Assembly (NCBI GenBank): GCA_900319595.1
Contig: ONOZ01000137.1
Location: forward strand, 1 to 5,276
DNA: 5,276 nt
Direction of reading: 5' to 3'
Source of the DNA: an uncultured Bacteroidales bacterium
GTDB taxonomy: Bacteria > Bacteroidota > Bacteroidia > Bacteroidales > P3
Positions 1 to 5,276 of this stretch are shown piece by piece; the stretch's first letter is position 1; each line of letters begins with the position of its first letter. The translations under genes were made by a program, and so were the position numbers. The notes beneath the pieces are model-generated. The model was not told the DNA's origin, ran no database searches, and worked only from the letters and a program-made list of their open reading frames with translations.

Positions 1-147
1 AAAAAAAAAAAAAAAAAATGAAAAATTTTCTATAAAAAACTGATTGTCAGAAGTATAAATTTAAATCTTTTTTAATAAAATTATGATAATATACTATGAA
101 AATCAAGTAAATAAGATAGATAATTTATAAAAATAACTAAACATTTT
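1..147. other. AT-rich non-coding stretch at left edge
   Basis: No convincing coding sequence is visible on either strand. The window opens with 18 consecutive A residues, and the only nearby rightward ATG (18-20) reads a few codons before a stop. The stretch lies downstream of the leftward ABC permease gene, so it is probably its 3' untranslated region plus intergenic DNA. The one structured element seen is the small hairpin at 34-50, listed separately. Confidence 0.6.
34..50 (-). terminator. Weak terminator-like hairpin for the leftward gene block
   Basis: Read on the minus strand, CTGA-CAA-TCAG (40-50) forms a perfect 4-bp stem with a 3-base loop and is followed directly by six T residues (39-34). 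It lies about 100 bases past the permease stop codon, where an intrinsic terminator could sit. The stem is short for a real terminator and such motifs arise by chance in AT-rich DNA, so this is tentative. Confidence 0.25.
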
Positions 148-1224
148 TTATTTTACTCTAACTCTTGGGTCTAAAATACCATAAAATATATCAGTTATGA
201 TATTTATCAAAATCAACAGAACGCACACGACAAGCAATGCTCCCATAACCACAGGAAAATCATATTTTTCTAAACTATCAACAATCACCACTCCAATACC
301 CTTCCAATCAAAAATATATTCTATAAATACCGCTCCTGCTATAAGTGAAGCAAACCAACCACTAACCGCTGTAACTACTGGATTAAGTGCATTTTTTAAC
401 GCATGTCGCCAAATTATCTGTCTATTATTTAATCCCTTTGCTTTGGCAGTGCGAATAAAATCCTGAGAATAAACATCTAATAAAGTTGCTTTTGTTAATT
501 CTGTTATAACTGCCAATGGTCGTATGCCCAAGGTAAGTGTCGGTAAAATAAGATTTTTTAAACACAAATGCTCTCCCCTACCCAATTCATCAACTACATA
601 CAATGAGCCAAACATACTTAATCCTGTGTATTCACTCAGTACAAACGCAAAAAGCCAAGCGATTATTATAGCAGCAAAGAAAGATGGTAAAGACATGCCA
701 ATAGAGGTTAAGAACTGAATGCATCTATCAACCCAAGTATTTGCGTATAATGAGGAAAAACTACCAAGTATTACACCTATGATGAACGCAAATATTATAG
801 AGGTAAGTGCTAATATTATAGTATTTGGGAAAGCCTCTGCTAAAATATCCGCAACTGCCCTTTTAGATTGATAAGAACGTCTGAGATATGGCTTTTTCAA
901 TACAACTGCCTTAGTTTTTGTCTTTACAAGTGTAGTATAAGAAACATATTTTGTATTATCTAAATAATAATTACTTGTTGGCAATGTACTATGAAACGAA
1001 ATTGGTGCCAAATCATTAAGATAATTTAAATATTGAACACTCAAAGGTTTGTCCAACCCTAAATCTTTATGGATTATCTCCACACTCTTTTCGTCTGCTC
1101 GCTGACCTAACATCATTCTGGCGGGATCTCCGGGTAAGATATTGAATAAAAAGAAAACTAATGTTACAACCCCGAAAATGACCAATACTCCGTAACCAAT
1201 CTTTTTTAGAATATAGTTTAGCAT
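148..1224 (-). CDS. DppB-type ABC transporter permease
   Basis: This is an inner-membrane permease subunit of a peptide/nickel-type (DppB/OppB) ABC importer, 358 aa and a little longer than many DppB proteins. It has the family N-terminus: a first membrane helix at about 10-30 followed by ILPGDPARMMLG (29-40) and the LGLDKP segment (55-60). A long periplasmic loop (about 60-130) follows, then further hydrophobic segments near 135-158, 170-196, 223-240, 283-304 and 323-348. The cytoplasmic EAA loop, which docks on the ATPase, is clear at 255-282 (RTAKAKGL, then HALKNALNP), and the chain ends with the typical DPRVR. It would pair with a DppC-type permease, one or two ATPases and a binding protein, none of which is in the window. 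The ATG is 2 bp after the stop of the upstream DoxX-like gene, so the two are probably co-transcribed. The substrate cannot be told from sequence. The fold assignment is firm, the substrate unknown. Confidence 0.93.
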   Translation of the reverse strand: MLNYILKKIGYGVLVIFGVVTLVFFLFNILPGDPARMMLGQRADEKSVEIIHKDLGLDKPLSVQYLNYLNDLAPISFHSTLPTSNYYLDNTKYVSYTTLVKTKTKAVVLKKPYLRRSYQSKRAVADILAEAFPNTIILALTSIIFAFIIGVILGSFSSLYANTWVDRCIQFLTSIGMSLPSFFAAIIIAWLFAFVLSEYTGLSMFGSLYVVDELGRGEHLCLKNLILPTLTLGIRPLAVITELTKATLLDVYSQDFIRTAKAKGLNNRQIIWRHALKNALNPVVTAVSGWFASLIAGAVFIEYIFDWKGIGVVIVDSLEKYDFPVVMGALLVVCVLLILINIITDIFYGILDPRVRVK

Positions 1225-1226
1225 CT

Positions 1227-2354
1227 TTATTTAGGAATGGAACGCCAACCCCATTTATTTTCTACTTTTGTATCTTTGATTTGCACAATAGCAGGATTAT
1301 TTCTTACCATTGCTTCAATCGCCTTGTCATCGCAGGAGTAAAACATATAATTCGTTAAATTATACTTTTCTTGAAACTCGTACCAATAATCTGACGAAGA
1401 CGCAGTAATTACAATTACTCTTTCGCCTTTATCCGCTTTATCTTTAAGGAATGCGACTGCCTTTTTCATACCCTTATCATTTGCTTTATTCAAATCTACC
1501 GCAGCCAAAATATATAAAGAAGAAGTTGTATCACTCAATAGTTGCAAACTCTCATCTTCATTAGACTCAAAGGCTAACAAACTAAAGCCTTCTGCTTTAA
1601 TTTCGTTAGGATTTGTATAGCGAGACGAGGTAAATGTCCAATGTTGTTGAAAATTAGTATCTTTCTCACTCTCTTGCATCAATTCTTCCATAGAAAATTC
1701 TCGTTCTTCTCCACTTGCGTTATTTTTGTATGTAGCAAAAGTTACAGCAGGTGCTTGCTCACTTGGTTTAGGAGCCATTTTATTTCCAATTTTCCAAGGA
1801 CGAAAATCAATACAAGGCTCATACATCAAATTACGGATACAAAATATTAGTATCAAAACGGCAAACAAACAAAGGGTTATCCAATTTTTTGGATTTTTGA
1901 ATTGCTGTGGTTTTTCTATATCAGTAACAAATATTCCAACCAGCAAAGCGTCCAAAATTATATTTTTAAAAAATGTCTGCCAATTTGTCAATTTTACTGC
2001 ATCTCCAAAACAACCACAATCGGATACATTATTTGTCAAAGCATCTATTAGAGTTGTTATAGTAAAAAATAGCATAAACGCAGTTGCTACCCATTTGTTT
2101 ACCTTATTATATATATGCAACAAAACTGTTACACCAATCAAAAACTCCACACAGCACAACAATACACTGAATATGATATGTATAGACGGTATTGCAGACA
2201 ATAGCCAATCAAAACCAAAAACTCCCATATACTCTTCTATTTTGTAAGCCGTACCCATTGGATCCACTGCCTTAACAAAACCAGAAAAAATAAAAACTCC
2301 GCCAAATAGGAACCTTAAAACGTGATTGACTATGTTTTTTATTTGATTTTTCAT
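1227..2354 (-). CDS. DoxX/MauE-type membrane protein with thioredoxin-like C-terminal domain (BT_3928-like)
   Basis: The 375-aa protein has two parts. The N-terminal half is a DoxX/MauE-type membrane domain with hydrophobic helices near 10-30, 52-79, 88-108 and 128-145, followed by another at about 156-174. It carries FIFSGFVKAVDP (21-32) and the cysteine motif SDCGCFGD (111-118), which resembles the redox motif of the family. After the last helix comes MYEPCIDFRPWKIG (177-190) with Cys181. The soluble C-terminal part (about 200-375) has strand/helix patterns such as VIVITASS (313-320) and NPAIVQIKD (353-361), the latter resembling the cis-proline strand of thioredoxin folds, but it lacks a CxxC active site. 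Family knowledge suggests a role in membrane-linked thiol redox, but the precise function is not established. The gene follows DUF1599 after a 179-bp gap and ends 2 bp before the ABC permease. The ATG at 2352-2354 fits the first helix. The family name is recalled, not searched. Confidence 0.85.
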   Translation of the reverse strand: MKNQIKNIVNHVLRFLFGGVFIFSGFVKAVDPMGTAYKIEEYMGVFGFDWLLSAIPSIHIIFSVLLCCVEFLIGVTVLLHIYNKVNKWVATAFMLFFTITTLIDALTNNVSDCGCFGDAVKLTNWQTFFKNIILDALLVGIFVTDIEKPQQFKNPKNWITLCLFAVLILIFCIRNLMYEPCIDFRPWKIGNKMAPKPSEQAPAVTFATYKNNASGEEREFSMEELMQESEKDTNFQQHWTFTSSRYTNPNEIKAEGFSLLAFESNEDESLQLLSDTTSSLYILAAVDLNKANDKGMKKAVAFLKDKADKGERVIVITASSSDYWYEFQEKYNLTNYMFYSCDDKAIEAMVRNNPAIVQIKDTKVENKWGWRSIPK

Positions 2355-2533
2355 AGTATTGTATATATTTAAATTTCAATTATTTATATCTATCAAAATA
2401 AAATGCGATTAAAAAAAATTATTATGCTAAAAAAAATAAATTATTTTCTAAAAAGATTTTTTTCTTTTTTAATTTTATTTTTACTAATTAAATTTTGTTT
2501 GTTTTTAGTCTTAATATTAGCATTTTAGATTCT
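2355..2533. other. Extremely AT-rich intergenic gap
   Basis: By direct count 22 of 179 bases are G or C (about 12%). It separates two leftward genes. No open reading frame, RNA gene or good TAnnTTTG box is seen. The closest minus-strand match is TTATTTTG (2401-2394), one mismatch from the -7 consensus and 40 bases upstream of the DoxX-like start, without a -33 partner. A hairpin of AAAAAGA with TCTTTTT (2450-2456 and 2463-2469) is nearly all A-T and is a weak terminator candidate at best. Confidence 0.6.
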
Positions 2534-3082
2534 TTATTTACAACCCTCTTCACCTATACGAATAAGACAAAAAATAGCATAATTGATAATATCTGTATAA
2601 CTACCCTCTGGACCTTCGGATACAATGGTTTTTCCTTTGTTATCTTCAATTTGTTTTAACCGTAAAATTTTTTGAAGTATCAAATCCGTCATACTACTTA
2701 TACGCATATCTCGCCAAGCCTCGCCATAGTCGTGATTTTTCTTTAACATCAAATCTTTTGTCTGCATGGCATACTTATCATATAAGGCTTCGGCTTTGTC
2801 ATAAGATATTTCATCATAACTATCTTCGCCCAACTCACATTGAATCAACGCCATAATACCATAATTTATAATAGCAATAAATTCTCCTTGCATATTGTCG
2901 CCAACAAGATTGACTCCGCTTTGCTGAATGGAACGAATACGCTTTGCTTTTATGAAAATTTGGTCTGTAAGTGAGGAAAGACGCAAAATTCTCCAAGAAG
3001 TGCCATAGTCTTTCATCTTCTTTACAAACAAATCCCGTGCATTTTTTATAATATTATCGTATTGGATTGATGTATTTGCCAT
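2534..3082 (-). CDS. DUF1599 domain protein with two tandem copies of the domain
   Basis: This 182-aa cytoplasmic protein belongs to the DUF1599 family common in Bacteroidota. It has no signal peptide and no membrane helix. It is built of two similar halves. KKMKDYGTSWR (21-31), SSLTDQI (36-42) and IINYGIMALIQ (71-81) in the first half match KKNHDYGEAWR (114-124), SSMTDLI (129-135) and IINYAIFCLIR (165-175) in the second. The conserved DYG-x-x-W and IINY blocks are the family hallmarks. The domain has been linked by others to nucleotide or modified-base metabolism, but no reaction is established and I do not assign one. The ATG at 3082-3080 faces folP across 48 bp, and the DoxX-like gene lies downstream on the same strand. 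The C-terminus ends shortly after the second repeat (GEEGCK), as expected for an intact protein. Confidence 0.9.
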   Translation of the reverse strand: MANTSIQYDNIIKNARDLFVKKMKDYGTSWRILRLSSLTDQIFIKAKRIRSIQQSGVNLVGDNMQGEFIAIINYGIMALIQCELGEDSYDEISYDKAEALYDKYAMQTKDLMLKKNHDYGEAWRDMRISSMTDLILQKILRLKQIEDNKGKTIVSEGPEGSYTDIINYAIFCLIRIGEEGCK

Positions 3083-3098
3083 AAAATTATTATCTTTG
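3066..3098 (+). promoter_or_regulatory. Likely folP-cdaA promoter (Bacteroidota -33/-7 type)
   Basis: TATCTTTG (3091-3098) matches the Bacteroidota -7 consensus TAnnTTTG exactly. ATTG (3066-3069) lies 21 bases upstream and fits a one-mismatch -33 TTTG box. Transcription would begin near 3103-3106, leaving a leader of about 25 bases before the folP ATG at 3131. The -33 box overlaps the first codons of the divergent DUF1599 gene. Confidence 0.6.
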
Positions 3099-3109
3099 CA
3101 TTCTTAATT

Positions 3110-3141
3110 AAAAGTTACAACATATTTATTATGCTAACAGA
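3110..3141 (-). promoter_or_regulatory. Candidate leftward promoter for DUF1599
   Basis: On the minus strand, TCTG (3141-3138), a 20-base spacer and TAACTTTT (3117-3110) each differ by one base from the Bacteroidota TTTG / TAnnTTTG consensus. It would start transcription about 20 bases before the DUF1599 ATG. A perfect TAACTTTG (3152-3145) lies a little further upstream inside the folP coding start, but I see no suitably spaced -33 box for it. Either could serve. Confidence 0.35.
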
Positions 3142-4003
3142 CGGCAAAGTTACGCAAAATTCGCAAAATAAAAAAATAAATATTAAGGGAAATCTATTTT
3201 CTTTTGATAAACCAATGATAATGGGCATTTTGAACCTAACAAATGACTCTTTTTTTGATGGCGGTTGTTACAATGATTTTGACAAAGCAATAAAAAGGGC
3301 TGAAAATATTGTAATGGAAGGTGCAGATATAATAGATATAGGAGCATGTTCAACTCGTCCTGGTGCAAAACTGGTAGATAAAGAAGAGGAAATAGAGAAA
3401 ATTGTCCCTGTACTAAAAGAAATTCGCAAAAGATTTCCAAGTATTTTGATAAGCATTGATACCGTTTGGGCAGATGTAGTCAAAGCCACAGCAGATTGCG
3501 GAGCGGATATAATAAATGATATATCTGGCGGAGAATTTGACGAAAAAATGTTTGACGAAGTAACAAAACAAAAACTTCCTTACATACTTACGCACACCAA
3601 TACCACGCCCGACCGCATGCAAAAGGAAATTCATTATAATAACCTCTATTTAGATATGTGTCAATACTTTTCTAAAAAAATCAATACTTTAAGAGAAAAA
3701 GGAGTAATTGACATAATATTAGATTTAGGCTATGGTTTTGGCAAAACATTACAGATGAATTATTTTTTACTTGCCCATCAAAAAGAGTTTTCTTTGTTTT
3801 CTCTACCAATTCTTACTGGAATATCTCGAAAAAGTATGATATATAAACCTTTAAACCTTACACCACAAGAAGTTTTGGCAGAAACAAGTTTTTTACATAA
3901 CTTTGCACTACAAAATGGAGCAGATATTTTACGAGTACATGATGTAAAAACTGCCGTAAATTGTGTAAAACTTTATCAATTATATAAAAACAACGAACTA
4001 TGA
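3131..4003 (+). CDS. folP: Dihydropteroate synthase
   Basis: This cytoplasmic enzyme condenses 6-hydroxymethyl-7,8-dihydropterin pyrophosphate with p-aminobenzoate to give dihydropteroate in folate synthesis, and it is the sulfonamide target. The 290 aa form a TIM barrel of normal family length. Motifs in order are MGILNLTNDSFFDGG (31-45, Asn35), DIGACSTRPGA (69-79, Thr75-Arg76), SID (108-110, Asp110), INDISGG (128-134, Asn129), LDLGYGFGK (197-205, Asp198), GISRKSM (230-236, Lys234) and LRVHD (267-271, Arg268 and His270). These align with the pterin, phosphate and pABA residues known from E. coli FolP. Several motif neighbours are unusual: Asn replaces Pro in T-P-D, Ala-Cys stands before STRP, THT replaces MHM, and Leu replaces Pro in LDPG. 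The ATG at 3131 leaves a normal lead of about 27 residues before the first barrel strand. The stop overlaps the cdaA start (ATGA), implying an operon. The identity is firm. Confidence 0.96.
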   Translation: MLTDGKVTQNSQNKKINIKGNLFSFDKPMIMGILNLTNDSFFDGGCYNDFDKAIKRAENIVMEGADIIDIGACSTRPGAKLVDKEEEIEKIVPVLKEIRKRFPSILISIDTVWADVVKATADCGADIINDISGGEFDEKMFDEVTKQKLPYILTHTNTTPDRMQKEIHYNNLYLDMCQYFSKKINTLREKGVIDIILDLGYGFGKTLQMNYFLLAHQKEFSLFSLPILTGISRKSMIYKPLNLTPQEVLAETSFLHNFALQNGADILRVHDVKTAVNCVKLYQLYKNNEL

Positions 4004-4818
4004 TACTATTAGATATTATACAAAGTCTGCCATCTTTTACAATTACAGATTTTATTGATGTATTTGTAGTTGCACTTTTATTGTTTTTCGTATTTCGTAT
4101 GATAAAAGGTACTAATGCACTAAGTATAGCAGCAGGATTTTTTATTCTATACGTAATTTGGAAAGTGGTTTCTATACTTGGTATGCGTATAATGAGTGAA
4201 ATCTTAGGGCAGTTCATATCTTTGGGACTCATGGCATTGATTGTAATTTTTCAACCCGAGATTCGCCGTTTTCTTGTTATGTTAGGTTCAAGTAATTTTG
4301 CTGAACGTGGTAGAAAACTCTTTTTTTGGAAAACTCAAAACAATCCACAAAATCTTAATGTCAATGCAATAGTTCAAGCATGTGGGCATATGTCACAATC
4401 TATGACGGGAGCGTTAATTATTTTTTGCAAAGAAAACAAATTAGAAACTATAGTACAGACAGGAGAAATGTTTAAAAGCGAACTATCTTCTCAATTGTTG
4501 GAAACTATATTCTTCAAAAACACACCACTTCACGACGGAGCAGTTATAATTGATAAAGGACAAATATTAGCAGCACGTTGCATTCTTCCAGTTTCGCACG
4601 CAACCAATATTCCTTTGAGTATGGGGCTAAGACATCGCTCTGCATTGGGAGTAACAGAAAACTCAGACGCTATTGCTGTGGTCGTAAGCGAACAAACGGG
4701 GCAAATATCAATTGCCGAGGGGGGAATAATTCGTCAAGGTATCACAACAAGTTATTTACAATCATTTTTGGAGAAAAAATTCAACTCTCCCAAAAATCCA
4801 AATAATGAAGAAAAGTAA
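4000..4818 (+). CDS. cdaA: Membrane-bound diadenylate cyclase CdaA
   Basis: It makes cyclic di-AMP from two ATP at the cytoplasmic face of the inner membrane. This second messenger controls potassium and osmolyte balance and envelope homeostasis in other bacteria. The 272-aa length is normal for CdaA (TIGR00159 / DisA_N family). Three membrane helices (about 18-36, 41-60, 69-84) are followed by the linker FQPEIRR (84-90) and the DAC domain (about 120-250). Catalytic motifs are intact: LHDGAVI (177-183, DGA at 179-181), LRHRSALG (210-217, RHR at 211-213) and the VVSEQTG segment (228-234). The ATG at 4000 overlaps the folP stop by 4 bp, so translation is probably coupled. This partnership differs from the cdaA-cdaR-glmM operon of Firmicutes, and no cdaR is seen here. 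A hydrophilic tail (KFNSPKNPNNEEK) ends the protein. The identity is firm. Confidence 0.96.
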   Translation: MILLDIIQSLPSFTITDFIDVFVVALLLFFVFRMIKGTNALSIAAGFFILYVIWKVVSILGMRIMSEILGQFISLGLMALIVIFQPEIRRFLVMLGSSNFAERGRKLFFWKTQNNPQNLNVNAIVQACGHMSQSMTGALIIFCKENKLETIVQTGEMFKSELSSQLLETIFFKNTPLHDGAVIIDKGQILAARCILPVSHATNIPLSMGLRHRSALGVTENSDAIAVVVSEQTGQISIAEGGIIRQGITTSYLQSFLEKKFNSPKNPNNEEK

Positions 4819-4839
4819 CAAAGATTCATAAATTTTTCA

Positions 4840-4847
4840 TATATTTG
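4840..4847 (+). promoter_or_regulatory. Likely -7 promoter box for the restriction-like gene
   Basis: TATATTTG matches the Bacteroidota -7 consensus TAnnTTTG and sits 23 bases before the ATG at 4871. No TTTG-like -33 box is found at the usual 19-21 base spacing, so the promoter is incomplete by consensus. It suggests the gene can be transcribed separately from folP-cdaA. Confidence 0.45.
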
Positions 4848-4870
4848 CAAGTCAAAATAATAATACAGGT

Positions 4871-5276
4871 ATGCTTTCAGTTCATGCACGAGAGGAAGAG
4901 ATTAAAAACTATATAGGCGAAGAGTTTTTTGCCGATTATGATAGCAATAAGATTTTGGGAAATATAGATTTTTGTGTTTGCCACAAGGAGACTACAACCG
5001 CTAACCCTAAATTGACAAACCTTGATATTCCCATCAACTCTTATCTTTGGGCGGAGGCTAAAAAAGGCAATAAAGCAGATATTTATGCATCGTTTGTGCA
5101 GTTAATTTTGACTATTGGCAAACAAAAAGCATTTTCAAAGTATAATCCACCATTATTTTTAGGTGCTTTTGACAGCGAAAAGATTGCTTTTCTGCGTTGG
5201 GACATTATTCAAGGAGTTTTTTCTATGAATGATATGGACTGGACTATAACTTCGTCCGACCATAGCAATAAACATT
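4871..5276 (+). CDS. N-terminal part of a restriction/restriction-modification protein (PD-(D/E)XK nuclease domain), cut by window end
   Basis: An open frame starts at ATG 4871 and continues without a stop to the last base, giving 135 residues. No earlier in-frame ATG exists after the stop codon at 4829-4831. The fragment begins LSVHAREEEIKNYIGEEFF and shows a PD-(D/E)XK-like arrangement: Asp33 in GNIDFCV (30-36), then WAEAKKG (60-66) with Glu62-x-Lys64, then a helix with SFVQLILTIGK (74-84, Gln77). NPPLFLGAFDSEKIAFL (92-108) follows. This pattern resembles the N-terminus of large Bacteroidota restriction enzymes that carry an Eco57I-like methylase further on (type IIG), but the methylase part is outside the window, so the class is inferred. 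No membrane segment is seen. It lies 52 bp after cdaA with its own -7 box. It could instead be a stand-alone nuclease subunit. Confidence 0.7.
   Translation, partial: MLSVHAREEEIKNYIGEEFFADYDSNKILGNIDFCVCHKETTTANPKLTNLDIPINSYLWAEAKKGNKADIYASFVQLILTIGKQKAFSKYNPPLFLGAFDSEKIAFLRWDIIQGVFSMNDMDWTITSSDHSNKH

Noticed and set aside
197..718. Two rightward open frames (197-466 and 524-718) opposite the permease gene
   Set aside because: Both are antisense to strong DppB motifs, including the EAA loop, and have low-complexity translations with no domain.
1726..2247. Rightward 173-codon open frame opposite the DoxX-like gene
   Set aside because: It is antisense to a gene with clear membrane-helix and CGCFG motifs. 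Its own translation has no recognisable domain and looks like an antisense shadow.
2424..2523. ATGCTAA / TTAGCAT inverted repeat flanking the AT-rich gap
   Set aside because: The arms are only 7 bp and about 86 bp apart, with no target duplication or transposase. This is expected by chance in such biased DNA.
3183..3634. Three overlapping leftward open frames opposite folP
   Set aside because: They are mutually overlapping and antisense to conserved FolP motifs, so they are chance open frames.
3858..4232. Leftward 124-codon open frame across the folP-cdaA junction
   Set aside because: It lies opposite two firmly identified genes, and its translation shows no family motif.
4578..4805. Second rightward frame inside cdaA
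   Set aside because: It overlaps the catalytic RHR and SE region of CdaA in another frame and has no recognisable product.
1..5276. CRISPR array, tRNA, rRNA, insertion sequence or riboswitch
   Set aside because: No regularly spaced repeats, cloverleaf with a CCA-type end, rRNA-like block or transposase motif was seen on either strand by eye.

Overview
The window looks like chromosomal DNA of an AT-rich member of the Bacteroidota, most likely Bacteroidales. Three things point there. The protein families and their order are typical of that phylum: a DoxX/MauE-type BT_3928-like protein, a DUF1599 protein, dihydropteroate synthase, then diadenylate cyclase. TAnnTTTG-type -7 promoter boxes sit before the two rightward transcription units. 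No strong Shine-Dalgarno sequences precede the start codons. The placement rests on recalled families and motifs, not on a database search.

Layout: 1-147 is non-coding, AT-rich DNA that starts with an A18 run and holds a weak terminator-like hairpin for the leftward genes. Three genes are read leftward: DUF1599 (2534-3082), a DoxX/MauE-type membrane protein (1227-2354) and a DppB-type ABC permease (148-1224). The last two are only 2 bp apart, whereas a gap of about 12% GC (179 bp) separates DUF1599 from the DoxX gene. A 48-bp divergent intergenic region (3083-3130) separates this block from the rightward genes folP (3131-4003) and cdaA (4000-4818), which overlap by 4 bp (ATGA). After 52 bp carrying its own likely -7 box, a further rightward gene begins at 4871 and runs off the end. 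Its first 135 residues look like the N-terminal PD-(D/E)XK nuclease domain of a restriction or restriction-modification protein.

Function: folP supplies the pterin-pABA condensation step of folate synthesis, and cdaA makes the second messenger c-di-AMP at the membrane. The DoxX-like protein is probably an inner-membrane redox-linked protein. The permease would be one transmembrane half of a peptide/nickel-type importer whose partner subunits are not in the window. The window is mostly conserved housekeeping sequence. The accessory-looking part is the truncated restriction gene at the right edge. I did not find clear evidence for an undescribed system; the best leads are that truncated gene, the divergent folP active-site motifs and the orphan permease.
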